DNA of 64,000 nucleotides, from assembly GCA_964016985.1 (NCBI GenBank), contig OZ024831.1, positions 28,562,633-28,626,632 of the forward strand, in the 5' to 3' direction. How positions within the stretch are numbered: the stretch's first letter is position 1; every line of letters starts with the position of its first letter. This DNA is from Anodontia alba (taxonomy: Eukaryota; Mollusca; Bivalvia; Lucinida; Lucinidae). Position numbers and translations under genes: made by a program. Shown here one piece after another: positions 53,970 to 63,495 of this stretch. The notes under the pieces were generated by a model. That model worked only from the letters and a program-made list of their open reading frames with translations. It made no database searches and had not been told where the DNA came from.

Positions 53970-54892
53970 CTATAAAAGGGCACAAAATCAAAGGTCTGGC
54001 AGAGCAATATTAAACAAGAATTTAAGTAAATTACTTAAAATACTATTTTAATGTAATTATGTATACAAATCATGTCTGTTCAACATTTCCTTTTTTGTAA
54101 TTAGCGAATTACAAATGAAAATCTCAAATCATATCTAAAATCATTCACTAATGCAATGCAAATTAAAATTCAGTATAAAAGTCCAAAGTCTATTAAAGCA
54201 AAAACATTTTCATGACAACAGTAGGTTTTTTTTAGGACACGAAACTAGTTAAACAAGAAATCTGATCTCCATTAGCTTAAGGTAAATTTCAACAAAATTT
54301 ACATAACACTATAAAGCCAGCTTTCAAAGACAACTTTAACAATAAAAAGCTAAAAGCTAATGTAGAAAATCTTTTGTACATCTGTTATCTTGAGTTTGAT
54401 CCAGTCTTATTACTCAACAGGAGACAGATAAAACTTCGCAGAAAGTAAGAACATGTAAAATTCAATGTAATCTGACAATATTATACAAATAAATTGGTTG
54501 CTATAGTTACGAAGCTAAGCGTCATGCCATTAACAGAAGCAAACAAGCGAAATAAATAGCTGTGATTTTGCATTTCTTATTTTATCCTTGGAATGAAGTC
54601 AGAGAATCAAATTTCCCTAATGAAACATTTTTTTCCCTTTTACTTGGAATTAATTGCAAGTTTGGATTTAATCATCTTTTTTACTACCAGAAATGTTTAA
54701 AGTAAGAATCTAACTTGAGATTAAAATTCTCCAACCACAAATTTTCTTATAAGTCTCTAAAGGAAACAGGGAGGGAAGTGGTGTAAATCCTAAACTTGGA
54801 ACATGTATCCACTGTCTGCAAGTGAAGCATCACAGAACTTAGGGAGAATTGATGATGATTTGGTATTCTACCTCTCTTTCAACATTATTTAA
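53970..54892 (-). other. Intronic stretch almost free of elements
   Basis: About 900 bases without a recognisable transposon, unusual for this window. I see no exon with both splice sites. Confidence 0.45.
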
Positions 54893-55115
54893 TTAACCCT
54901 TGTCCTGTTGAATAAATTAAGATGCCACACCCACTTCTAATTTCAGCCAATCAGATTACTTGCTGCAGATTGTTGCTATAATGTTGCTATAAATTCACAT
55001 ACTTAATGGCAAACAGTGCAGATCCAGATCAGTTGGCTTCTTTAGAAGCCAACTGATCTGGATCTACACTGTTTGCAAAGGCGGCGTATATCCGGGTTCA
55101 GCAGGACAAAGGTAA
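54893..55115. mobile_element. Family A hairpin MITE
   Basis: TTAACCCTTGTCCTGTTGAA and GGGTTCAGCAGGACAAAGG. The stem GATCCAGATCAGTTGGCTTC has a TTTAGAAG tip. AATGTTGCTATA is doubled near 54973. Confidence 0.9.
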
Positions 55116-55225
55116 AGACTAATTAATATGATGTATGTGTGATAATGAAAGGCCCTGTGTAATGAAGCGCCATACAATAATGAGCTGAATTCCGCCTCCA
55201 AGGGATTTCAAACAGGCATTTCTTA

Positions 55226-55439
55226 TTAACCCTTGTCCTGCTGAACCTGGCTATACCCTGCCTTTGCAAACAGTGTAGATCCAGATCAGTTGGCTTCTGA
55301 AGAAGCCAACTGATCTGGATCTGCACTGTTTGCCATAAAGTATGTGAATTTATAGCAACAATGCAGATCAAGTAATCTGATTGGCTGAAAATTAGAATTG
55401 GGCGTGGCATCTTAATTCATTCAGCAGGACAAGGGTTAA
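55226..55439. mobile_element. Family A hairpin MITE (reverse orientation), intact
   Basis: TTAACCCTTGTCCTGCTGAA and TTCAGCAGGACAAGGGTTAA are perfect 20-bp TIRs. It lies 110 bp from an opposite-orientation copy, so the two can pair with each other. Confidence 0.9.
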
Positions 55440-55625
55440 GAAGTATTTGATGATAATTCTGGGATAATTTTTCTTATTTTTCCAAAAAAAAGCATATGTT
55501 TAGGGTACTCATTAGAAGCGCTGAGGCACTTCTAATGTACCCACAACATATTTTTTATGGAAAATTGGAGAAAATAATCCCAGAATTATCACCAAATGCT
55601 CTTCCTCTTCCTTAAAAAGTCCTCA
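55437..55625. mobile_element. Family E hairpin MITE, long-ended subtype
   Basis: TGATGATAATTCTGGGATAA pairs with ATCCCAGAATTATCACCAAA. The core is GCATATGTTTAGGGTACTCA / AATGTACCCACAACATATTT. Confidence 0.85.
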
Positions 55626-55660
55626 AAGTACACTGGGAAGAAGCCTAGAGTATATCTTCT

Positions 55661-55878
55661 TTAAAGCTTAGCACTCTGAGTAAAATTTTCAGCAGATGAC
55701 ATATTGAAATATTTTTTCTTATTTTTCCCAGGAAACAGGTTTTGACATTTCATACTTGTTGTCTCCAATGGAGAGGATTTGTATGAAATGTCAAATCTTG
55801 TTTTTTTTGAGGGAAGAATCAGAAAAATATCATCAATTTGTTGTCTGCTGAATTAGCCCAGAGAGTGGTATAGGTTAA
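55661..55878. mobile_element. Family C hairpin MITE
   Basis: TTAAAGCTTAGCACTCTGAG and GAGAGTGGTATAGGTTAA. The arms are ACAGGTTTTGACATTTCATA / ATGAAATGTCAAATCTTGTT. Confidence 0.85.
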
Positions 55879-55924
55879 AGACTAAATGCAAGTATGAGTT
55901 TCTTTCAGATGAATGATAATGCTT

Positions 55925-56090
55925 TTGCATGCTTTACACAAAGTTAGCGGATGACAAATGACTTTTTTTTCCTTATTCTGTGATGAAAATAGGGCTGGAC
56001 ACTTCATTCAAATGGTCTCCAATGAAAGAAATAAGGGCTGGACATTTATCAAGAACTACTAATCAATATCAAACCCCGTTTTAGGTAAGA
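55925..56090. mobile_element. Family C remnant
   Basis: TGCATGCTTTACACAAAGTT and AATAGGGCTGGACACTTCAT; only parts of the arms remain. Confidence 0.5.
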
Positions 56091-56099
56091 AAAGGAAAT

Positions 56100-56255
56100 T
56101 AGTTTTAAGGGGATTTGATACATCTGTGAAGTACATGTACCTTTTTACAAGAGAGACAATTCTTGTTTATTTTCATGCACACCAAGACTCTTCTCAAAGA
56201 GGTCTACTCTAAAAAGAAAGAAACTGTTCTCAAGGGAGGCAATTTCTTTCCCTTC
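56100..56255. repeat. Family N foldback repeat
   Basis: TTTTTACAAGAGAGACAATT and GGGAGGCAATTTCTTTCCCT, with AAGAGGTCTACTCTAAAAAG between. Confidence 0.55.
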
Positions 56256-56258
56256 ACA

Positions 56259-56473
56259 TTAACCCTTGTCATACTGAATAAATTGAGATACCACACCCAT
56301 TTCTAATTTTCAGCCAATCAGATTACTTGATTCAGACTGTTGATATAAATTCACATACTTAATGGCAAACAGTGCAGATCCACATCCATTGGCTTCTTCA
56401 GAAGCCAACTTATCTGGACCTACACAGTTTGCAAAGGCAGGACTTATCCGGGTTCAGTAGGACAAGGGTTAAA
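56259..56473. mobile_element. Family A hairpin MITE
   Basis: TTAACCCTTGTCATACTGAA and GTTCAGTAGGACAAGGGTTA are the ends. The stem GCAAACAGTGCAGATCCAC has several mismatches. Confidence 0.85.
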
Positions 56474-56588
56474 TTCTTTATTGAGAAAAAAAGACCTTTT
56501 TCTGTCAGAGTAGAACCCTTTTTAGAGGAAAGGCAAAAAAAAAAAAAAAAAAACTGTGTTTTTTTTCCTGATTGAGGACCCATTCCCC

Positions 56589-56800
56589 TTAACACTTAGC
56601 ATGCTGGATAAAAAATTTCAGCAGATGACATTTTGAAACATTTTTTCTTATTTTCCCAAAAACTAGGCTTTGACATTCCATGCAAATTGTCTCCTAAGGG
56701 AGACAATTTGCATGAAATGTAAAACCTATTTTCTGGGAAAAATAAGAAAAATATCATTCTGTTGTCTGCTGAATTTGGCCATAGAGTAGTAATGGTTTAA
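56589..56800. mobile_element. Family C hairpin MITE, intact
   Basis: TTAACACTTAGCATGCTGGA begins it. The arms CTAGGCTTTGACATTCCATG / CATGAAATGTAAAACCTATT have tip TCTCCTAAGGGAGA. Bases 56474-56588 hold an A-tract near 56537. Confidence 0.9.
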
Positions 56801-56899
56801 AGTATCTGCTCATGTTTCAATACAGTAGATCATGAATGCTCCAGAAAAGGAGAGTTTTTTTTTTTTTTTTTCATTTTGTTTTGTTTTATTTTTTCAATC

Positions 56900-57015
56900 A
56901 AAATATAATATTTTTCTTATTCCTCCACAAAATACTTCTAATAAGTATAAAACCACAACAGGTTTTCATGGAGAAATACATGTACAGTTATTTTTCTTGA
57001 CAGCCCTTTTATCTG
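56900..57015. mobile_element. Family E remnant
   Basis: ATTTTTCTTATTCCTCCACA and ACCACAACAGGTTTTCATGG, with the left arm deleted. Poly(T) lies near 56856-56870. Bases 57016-57138 are empty. Confidence 0.6.
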
Positions 57016-57138
57016 GGTGAGTGAAATGGAATGATACAAAGCACAATACAATGATCATGCAGACCTCACATGCTGATGCATATAAATAAGAAATGGTCAT
57101 CATATGACATGTAAAAGTACAAAGCATGCACAAGAAAT

Positions 57139-57342
57139 ACAGTATTTACCCAAAATATTTCCTTCCCCTACCTGTCCTAAATTTAACCGTCCACTTTACT
57201 TCCTACTGATGTGTCTAGAAACAGATGAATGAGTAGCAAACAGTGTAAACCCTGATCAGATGCCACATTCTGTGGCATCTGATCAGGGTCTACACTGTTT
57301 GCTCTGGTTTATCTGTCTGAATACTTAGTGTAAATACGGTAA
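57139..57342. mobile_element. Family B hairpin MITE
   Basis: TACAGTATTTACCCAAAATA and ATACTTAGTGTAAATACGGT. The stem is GCAAACAGTGTAAACCCTG with an ATGCCACATTCTGTGGCAT tip. Confidence 0.85.
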
Positions 57343-57402
57343 AACTGATACAGAATGTCGGTATTATGCTTGATAATGTAGACAACGATCATAGCAGAAA
57401 GG

Positions 57403-57490
57403 TTTGTTTGTTTGTGTTGAGGTTTTACGGCCCAGTCAACCCAATGGGGTCATGTCGAGCGCGGTCAGTTTACCTAACCACACGTTTAAT
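57403..57490 (-). mobile_element. SINE 3' fragment
   Basis: TTTGTTTGTGTTGAGGTTTT to TCAGTTTACCTAACCACACG, only the 3' quarter. Confidence 0.8.
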
Positions 57491-57554
57491 TTCAATAAAT
57501 ACCCACAATGTAAATTTTATGTAGGATTATTCATTGTTTTACAAAATACTTTGT

Positions 57555-57632
57555 GGAATGGCAAACAGTGTAGACCCTGACCAGACTTCTCTTTCAGAAA
57601 CAGTTTCATCTGGGTCTGCACTGTTTGCATAT
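57555..57632. mobile_element. Shared-stem hairpin, isolated
   Basis: GGCAAACAGTGTAGACCCTG and TCTGGGTCTGCACTGTTTGC with AGAAA at the tip. Its outer family cannot be assigned. Confidence 0.7.
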
Positions 57633-57660
57633 GTATATGCCATTTGCCAGTAAAGTTAGT

Positions 57661-57873
57661 TTAACGCTTAGCACTCTGGGTAAAATTTTCAGCAGATGAC
57701 ATTTTGAAATATTTTTCTTATTTTTCACAGAAAACAAGATTTGACATTTCATGCAAATTGTCTCCTAAGGAGACAATTTGCATGAAATGTCAAATCCTGT
57801 TTTCTGGGAAAAATAAGAAAAATATCATCAATTTGTTGTCTGCTGAAAATGCCCAGAGAGTGGTAAAGGTTAA
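57661..57873. mobile_element. Family C hairpin MITE, intact
   Basis: TTAACGCTTAGCACTCTGGG and GAGAGTGGTAAAGGTTAA. The arms AAGATTTGACATTTCATGCA and complement have a perfect TCTCCTAAGGAGA tip. Confidence 0.9.
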
Positions 57874-58046
57874 AACTCATTAGAATAATTACTATGGAAG
57901 TCCAAAATACTGAGTGCAAAGCGATATAGAGTTTTTCTGATAGAACAAAAAATCTGCAGAAAGAAGCTTTTAAATCAAGGAAATTATTAAAAAAAAAAAA
58001 CTAATTCATAAAATGGAAAAAAACAAAAAAAACAAAGTAAAGCAAA

Positions 58047-58284
58047 TTAACCCTTAAAGTGCCAATCACAACAATTGTCGTCTGCTTTGTCTTCTGCCTG
58101 TTACTTTTAGAGACATTGTTGCAAACAGTGTGGACCCAGATCAGACTAGGAGCAGTCTGATCTGGGTCTACACTGTTTGCCTATATGCAAAATGTAAGTT
58201 TGAAAAGTTTGCAAGAAGATGCAGCAGACGACATAAGCAGACAACATTTTCAGATGCAGATTTTCTTGGCGCTTTAAGGGTTAA
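58047..58284. mobile_element. Family P hairpin MITE
   Basis: TTAACCCTTAAAGTGCCAAT and GGCGCTTTAAGGGTTAA. The stem is GCAAACAGTGTGGACCCAG with a shortened tip (ACTAGGAGCAGT). Bases 57874-58046 include an A-tract near 57990. Confidence 0.85.
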
Positions 58285-58461
58285 TATATTTTAATGCAAA
58301 AGCTGAAGGTTGACTGGTGGTACCAGATACATAAAGACTGTGCAACTGTGTACACTACAGAGTATGAAAAACACTCATACCCAAACTGCCTAGGAATGGA
58401 ATGCAAATGAAAATAGCAGGAGGAAGAGTATGGACTGCACTGCCTTCAGGAATAAACTTAC

Positions 58462-58472
58462 ATTTCCAGACA
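58462..58472 (-). CDS. Candidate 11-nt microexon of the receptor tail
   Basis: On the minus strand TTTTCTGGATACTCAG precedes TGTCTGGAAAT and GTAAGTTTATTCC follows, a strong donor. It takes the single base left by 59089-59285 and yields L-S-G-N ending in phase 0, exactly what the acceptor TATAG|TTC at 53969 needs. LSG also opens the 49318 exon. The evidence is phase fit and splice sites only; a segment this short can match by chance. Confidence 0.35.
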
Positions 58473-58495
58473 CTGAGTATCCAGAAAATTATCTT

Positions 58496-58715
58496 TCTTA
58501 TTTCTCCTCAAAAATGTATGTTATGCTGATGCATGGGTTGATCCTGACTGTCACTGTCCCTTTATGACCAAAAGATACCCTTTTCCTATCGAACATCACA
58601 TTTGTTCATTTTCTTATTTCTCTGTGAAAACAAGTTGTAGGGGCGCATCAGAATCAATTCTATGGCCATTGTAATACGTACCCACATTTTTTGCGGAGAA
58701 ATAAGGTAATTATTT
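58496..58715. mobile_element. Family E hairpin MITE, badly decayed
   Basis: TTTCTTATTTCTCCTCAAAA to TTTTTTGCGGAGAAATAAGG, with half arms ATGTATGTTATG and ACGTACCCACATT. Confidence 0.5.
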
Positions 58716-58719
58716 ATCT

Positions 58720-58964
58720 GGGCCCAGTTGTTCAAAGCATCTTTAACTTAACGAGCTCATTAGTGGTCAAAATGTTAACTGTTCTAGTAAGTACAATATA
58801 TAATTCACAGTTGTTTTTGCTGAAAAAATGTGAGTAGCTTTTGCAAATGCAAAAGCTACTCACATTTTTTCAGCAAAAATATTAGCATATATGCCATATT
58901 TAATGATCAAAGTTTTAATGATACGTTAACTAACGACGTCATTAGTTTTGAACAACTGGGCCCT
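58720..58964. mobile_element. Family F hairpin MITE, well preserved
   Basis: GGGCCCAGTTGTTCAAAGC and GTTTTGAACAACTGGGCCC. The core AAAATGTGAGTAGCTTTTGC and complement form a perfect stem. Confidence 0.9.
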
Positions 58965-59088
58965 GGACTGCCAGGCAAAGTTAAGCAAAACCAGGAGGGC
59001 CCTAGGATGCAGGGGTACAATGAAACAAAAATGGAGGGAAGGGTGGAAGTGGGTCCAACATCCAGATTTTTGTGTTAGTAATACTCAC

Positions 59089-59285
59089 ATGATATATTAC
59101 TCAATGCAAAGGCAGACTGTGTGTTAGTCCCCGAGTAATTGTTAGACCTGGTTAGTGTTCCATTGTTACTATGGTTACTGTGACCTTGAATAATATCTAC
59201 TGGTACCATACCTGTGTTTTCGTAGGCTCGTGGTTGTGGTTGTTTCTGAGGTATAACGCCATTCCCTTGTTGAACCGTTCGGGGA
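59089..59285 (-). CDS. Cytoplasmic-tail exon of the receptor with a YENT motif
   Basis: On the minus strand CTACAG|TCCCCGAACG starts and ATATCAT|GTGAGTATT ends a 197-nt exon; it enters with two carried bases (AG+T = Ser) and leaves in phase 1. It encodes PRTVQQGNGV, then QKQPQPRAYENTGMVPVD, IIQGHSNHSNN, TLTRSNNYSGTN and AFALSNIS. AYENTG fits the pY-x-N consensus bound by the Grb2 SH2 domain (family knowledge; binding here is inference). The Gln/Pro and Asn/Ser-rich text suggests disorder. It joins cleanly to the 22-nt exon at 61274-61295 upstream. Confidence 0.7.
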
Positions 59286-59360
59286 CTGTAGAAAGATATA
59301 CATAAAATAACAACATTTACACTAATATGCAAATCCATTTATGGCTGGTCAAACCATCTT

Positions 59361-59487
59361 CATAGCTCTAGTCTAGACGGGATGATTTTTTGACCAACAA
59401 GTGATGGTATTTTCTTTAATTCTTGAGGAAATATATCCATGGAGAAATAAGAAAAACATTCATCTGGCTACCTTATCCTGAACTATG
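59361..59487. mobile_element. Family E remnant
   Basis: ATAGCTCTAGTCTAGACGGG and TTATCCTGAACTATG are the ends; the inner arms are deleted. Confidence 0.6.
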
Positions 59488-59568
59488 TAACAAAATAAAC
59501 AGACTGCTAGGCAATTCAGGTCTCCATCGTATTAAAGATTCAAAACCAAAAAGTACTTATTAACCCAC

Positions 59569-59758
59569 TGTAGTCTGGACAGTCCTAAAAGGGTAATTGC
59601 CAAACAGTGCAGACCTAGATCAGGATCTCCAATGTTTGCAAATGCTTTAGCCATTTTTCACTAGAAATATCTAAATCTCATAGCAGGACTTATCTAAAAT
59701 TGAAATTGGACTCTTCCAATATATAGTGTGGGGGAGTGAATAGTCTACAATAGGTAAC
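59569..59758. mobile_element. Family Q hairpin MITE
   Basis: TTAACCCACTGTAGTCTGGA and TAGTCTACAATAGGTAA. GCCAAACAGTGCAGACCTAG and TCTCCAATGTTTGCAAATG are what is left of the stem. Confidence 0.75.
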
Positions 59759-59924
59759 CAATGTATCAATATAGTCTCTGTTTCTTCTTGCCCATTGTAA
59801 TAATACTATATTCCCTTCTGTAACATCTTGCAACTTTCAAAATGTTAACATTCCATGTCAACATTCATTATCATTAGATACAACATATTCACCCTAAATA
59901 TTGGGACACATTATCCCAATGTTG

Positions 59925-60190
59925 ACTGAATGAACTCCCCCACCTTTAGACTGGCTCCAGTCTCCAGTGACTAAATATTTATTCTTAAAATCATGTTTGA
60001 TAATCACTAAAATAAAACCAAAATAATATCATGTGTATAAAGGCTTCTCACTAAGCCTTTATAAGCATGATATTATTTTGGTTTTATTTTAGTGGATTAT
60101 CAAACTGGATTATAAGTTCTGTGGTGTCTGATCTGGGTATGCACTATTTGCCAATTACCCTTTTAGGCGTCTCCAGACTACTGTGGGTTA
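59925..60190. mobile_element. Q and J elements superimposed
   Basis: Family J (AGACTGGCTCCAGTCTCCAG at 59949, palindrome TATCATGTGTATAAAGGCTT with complement, to 60112) sits between Q pieces (TTGACTGAATGAACTCCCCC on the left; GTGTCTGATCTGGGTATGCA to GACTACTGTGGGTTAA on the right). The right J terminus is missing. Confidence 0.65.
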
Positions 60191-60376
60191 ACGGCTTACC
60201 ATATTTCTCTTAAAAAGTGAACAAGTCTATTAGACTGGTTGCTCATGCATTTATAAATTGTTGGAGGAGTGTCAAATAGTGTAGACCCAGATCAGATGCC
60301 ACTTCCTGCAGGGTCTAATCTGGATCTATACTGCTGCTCAGGCCTGCCTGTTTCATTACTTAGGATAGATATGGTA
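60190..60376. mobile_element. Family B hairpin MITE
   Basis: TTACCATATTTCTCTTAAAA and ATTACTTAGGATAGATATGG. The stem is CAAATAGTGTAGACCCAG with the ATGCCACTTCCTGC tip. Confidence 0.75.
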
Positions 60377-60735
60377 TAAGAATGGAAGACAAGTGCTCCA
60401 GTTAATCAGTGTTGGTAACCACCAAAGTATACAAATGACTAAATTGGTAATCTTCCGGCCCAGAGATAGGTACTGAAATAAATATTTTCTTCTGTTTCTT
60501 GGTAAAAACGTATAATATGGACATGGCTCTCTGTTTGCTTTCATGGATTCTAAGTCGCTTCTAAAAAAGCAGCCTTATCTAAATCCCAAGGGGACTAAAT
60601 TCTTTCCTTTTAGAAAGGACTACTTTTCAGAAAGATGGCAAAGCAATGTTGACAGATATGTGATAATGTCTCCCCCTGAAAGTGTACCCAGTCAACTTAA
60701 CTGAAAAATATATGATCCTGAGGACTTTAAAGTCC
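60377..60735 (-). other. Intronic stretch with E and N remnants
   Basis: An E-like piece (GGTAAAAACGTATAATATGG) is near 60500 and an N-like piece (TCCTTTTAGAAAGGACTACT) near 60605. No exon is seen. Confidence 0.45.
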
Positions 60736-61054
60736 TTAACACTTTGCATGCTGGGTAAAAATTTCAGCAGATGACAAATTGGTGATATTTTCTTATTTTT
60801 CCTAGAAAATGGGATTCGACATGTCATGCAAATGACAAATAGGTGATATTTTTTTATTTTTCCTGGAAAATAGGATCTGACATTTCATGCAAATCGTCTC
60901 CTTAGGAGACAATTTGCATGAAGTGTCAGATCCTATTTTTGAGGAACTAAGGAGACAATTTGCATGAAGTGTCCAATCCTATTTTTGAGGAAAAATAAGA
61001 AAAACATCACCACTTTGTCCTCTGCTGAATCTGCCCATAGACTGGTAAGTGTTA
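60736..61054. mobile_element. Family C hairpin MITE with duplicated arms
   Basis: TTAACACTTTGCATGCTGGG and AGACTGGTAAGTGTTAA. The left arm (GACAAATTGGTGATATTTTC, ATGGGATTCGACATGTCATG) and the right arm (GGAGACAATTTGCATGAAGT) each occur twice. Confidence 0.85.
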
Positions 61055-61232
61055 ATATTTGGATATCTTAACCATACTGGTCCTAAAATTTAAAAAGGAC
61101 CTGGTTTTACTAGGCATTGACGTGTCTTAAATTTGCTGGATGAATAACAGTGTAGATCCTGATCAGAGGCTGCACACTGTGGTTTACACAGTTTGCTCAG
61201 GTCTGTCTGTCCAAACAGTTTGGGTAGGATGG
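61055..61232. mobile_element. Family B hairpin MITE, degraded
   Basis: ACCATACTGGTCCTAAAATT, GTGTAGATCCTGATCAGAGG and TTTGCTCAGGTCTGTCTGTC. Confidence 0.65.
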
Positions 61233-61273
61233 TACACTTTTTTCTAAGAAGATGGAATGAAGGTAGAACTTAC

Positions 61274-61295
61274 CTGTGAGGATCACCTTGGTAAT
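61274..61295 (-). CDS. 22-nt internal exon of the receptor
   Basis: On the minus strand TTTTGTAG|ATTACCAAGG and CCTCACAG|GTAAGT bound 22 nt. It enters in phase 1 (A+AT = Asn) and exits in phase 2, giving NYQGDPH. Both joins match the neighbours (62529-62657 and 59089-59285), which supports such a short exon being real. It encodes the membrane-proximal tail, with a single Tyr. Confidence 0.6.
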
Positions 61296-61398
61296 CTACA
61301 AAAGAAAATTACAAACAATAAACTAGAGCTAATATTTCACAGTAAAAATTAAATAGTTTGATATCAAACCTGTTTTTCATTTTACAATAACTGAATGT

Positions 61399-61560
61399 TT
61401 GTTTGTGTTGAGGTTTTACGGCCCAGTCAACCCAATGGGGTCATGTCGAGCGCGGTCAGTTTACCTAACCACACGTTTACTGGACAGGCTTAGTCCTCTA
61501 AGCTGTTAACCAGTATTGTGCACATTCTTTCGCCAGAAACTGACAACTGCCCTTCTTGAA
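61399..61560 (-). mobile_element. SINE, 5'-truncated, with a 13-bp target duplication
   Basis: AATAACTGAATGT flanks both sides (61386-61398 and 61561-61573). The insert runs from TTGTTTGTGTTGAGGTTTTA to ACAACTGCCCTTCTTGAA. Intact duplications mark a recent L1-style insertion into the receptor intron. Confidence 0.9.
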
Positions 61561-61574
61561 AATAACTGAATGTA

Positions 61575-61762
61575 ACGTACACATTCAGACATTTTAACTT
61601 CTTACTATACTTGTCCTAAAATTTGAACATCCATTTTACTACCTCTAGATATGTCTAAAATGCAACATTAGTTGCAAACAGTGCAAACCCTGATCAGAAG
61701 TCACAGCCTCTGCCATCTTTATTCGTCTGCACTGGTTACTCAGACCCATCTGCTCAAATGCT
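61575..61762. mobile_element. Family B hairpin MITE, degraded
   Basis: TTAACTTCTTACTATACTTG, TTGCAAACAGTGCAAACCCT and GTCTGCACTGGTTACTCAGA. Confidence 0.65.
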
Positions 61763-61978
61763 TAGCCCATTGTATACTGAGTAGACTCTCCCACACTATA
61801 TATTGGAAGAGTCCAATTTCAATTTTCGGTACGGCCGGCTACAAGATTTACAGAGAAAAAGGATAAACTATTTGCAAACTGTGGAGACCCTGATCAGATG
61901 CCGCATTCTGCGGCATCTGATCTGGGTCTGCACTGTTTGCCAATTACCGTTTTGGGTCTCCCAACTACAATGGGTTAG
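61763..61978. mobile_element. Family Q hairpin MITE, intact
   Basis: TAGCCCATTGTATACTGAGT and CCAACTACAATGGGTTA. The stem is GCAAACTGTGGAGACCCTG with a GCCGCATTCTGCGGC tip. Confidence 0.9.
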
Positions 61979-62340
61979 GGTATATATTATGGTAATTCAT
62001 CATAGCTCTTGATAAGGGGCTTTGATATCCTGATACCCACTCATATCTGGACCTATGATTCATGCTCCTTTTACAACTACTGATAGCCTTTTCTTTCAAC
62101 AAATTGTCACAATCAAAAGAAAATGTGCTGACCCTTGGCCAAGTATTATAGCACAGCTTTTGGCAAATGGTGTCAACTGGGTATTCTCCAAGTTGCTTTT
62201 CAGTAAAATTTTGCCAACAAATAGCTAAGCAAAATATTTTAGTCTCAAAGTTTCTAGTGGATCTTTAATCAGTAGCATTTTATCAATATGACACTGTCTC
62301 TATCAAATGGCCACAGCTTCTGGACAGAAAAGATAATCAT
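61979..62340 (-). other. Intronic stretch, nothing notable
   Basis: There is an E-like end (CATAGCTCTTGATAAGGGGC) at about 62000. No exon. Confidence 0.4.
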
Positions 62341-62470
62341 TTCACTGTCTGTTATTAGCCATTTTTGCCATTCTACCATGTATTTTGTGAAACAAATGCA
62401 CTAAAAAACAAAATTCAGGCAAAATAAAAGTATGAAAAAAACTTTTTTGAAATTTTAGAACAATTACCAT
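62341..62470. mobile_element. Family B2 fragment
   Basis: CACTAAAAAACAAAATTCAG to GAAATTTTAGAACAATTACC matches the right part of the copies at 24835 and 42315. Confidence 0.6.
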
Positions 62471-62528
62471 ATATTAGTAATCAAAAGTAGGGTTATGTCA
62501 ATGACTAGCACACTCCAACTGAACTTAC

Positions 62529-62657
62529 TTTTGTTTCGTTGTCTACGTCTACAGAGAACCACAATGAGAATGACTAGCAATACAACTAGGATCCCAGCAC
62601 ACACACATCCTATAACTACTACTGCCGTTGCCGAAAGGTCCTTGCTACTTGGTTGAT
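62529..62657 (-). CDS. Transmembrane exon of a single-pass receptor or adhesion protein
   Basis: On the minus strand TTTATTTTCAG|ATCAACC starts and AACAAAA|GTAAGTTC ends a 129-nt exon (phase 1 in, phase 1 out). It encodes QPSSKDLSATAVVVIGCVCA then GILVVLLVILIVVLC, a hydrophobic helix of about 26 residues, followed by RRRQRNK, a classic stop-transfer signal. So the N-terminal side is extracellular and lies to the right of the window, and the C-terminal side is the ~215-residue tail encoded by the exons down to 47917. Cys residues inside and at the end of the helix could be palmitoylated (inference). Without the ectodomain the family is open; Ig-superfamily adhesion proteins of the nephrin/Kirre kind have this plan, but I saw no diagnostic motif. 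Confidence 0.75.
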
Positions 62658-63495
62658 CTGAAAATAAAACAAAGACTATTTCACTTTTCTGAAAATACAA
62701 GTATTTACTACTGATACTGTATTCAGAGGAAACACAGATTAGACTGCTCCTAAGGATATTTGAATATTATAGTTCCAGAAAAAAGGGGGTATTCAGAAAC
62801 ATTATCCAGATAACATAGCTAAGGCACTTCCAAACAGTACCCACAACATACTGAAAAGGTGCCTAAAGTGGAGCAAAATTATATATATTTTATTCATCTA
62901 AACAGTGCAACAGTATTTGACATTTCATGTGAATCACCTTCACAGAAGACTATTAACATGAAATGACGATTCCTATTTTCTGTGAAAAAATAATGCTTTA
63001 AAACATTGTCTGGTAATATTTAACTTTAAGATTCAAAAGAAATGGCAGTACAGCAGAAAAAGTTGGCTTTCCCAAGTCGCCCTTATGAACAAATATTTAT
63101 TATGTTTGTCCCAAAGATCAACTAAGTTTACATTTTTTGTTAAGTACATGTATATTTATTTAAATATGGTAATCATTCATTATTTGAACTAGTCATACAG
63201 AAAACAGAGCAAATCTAACATCAGTGGCCTAGAGCAGCAAGTACTTTTAGGCAGTTATGTGCAGGGGTCGGGTGGGGGTGGGCACTGCTGTTTGCCAATC
63301 TGGCCTGATCTGGGCCTTCCTTGATTTAAAACACTAAGAAGTTCTACAAAAGTGTGTGTTTATGTTTTGATTTTTTCATAAAATAAATTAAATTTTAGCT
63401 TGCTCTAGGCAAATTTTACTTAAAGATAAATTTCTGGCTGAAATTTTACATTTTGCAGTCTTGGGGCAATTCAACACTCTGTCTGATTAAAAACT
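62658..63495 (-). other. Intron with decayed E and D pieces
   Basis: Bases 62768-62860 are E-like (ATAGTTCCAGAAAAAAGGGG, AACAGTACCCACAACATACT). Bases 62895-63025 are D-like (AGTATTTGACATTTCATGTG, AACATGAAATGACGATTCCT). A G-rich patch (GGGGTCGGGTGGGGGTGGGC) is at about 63266. No further exon is convincing. Confidence 0.5.
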
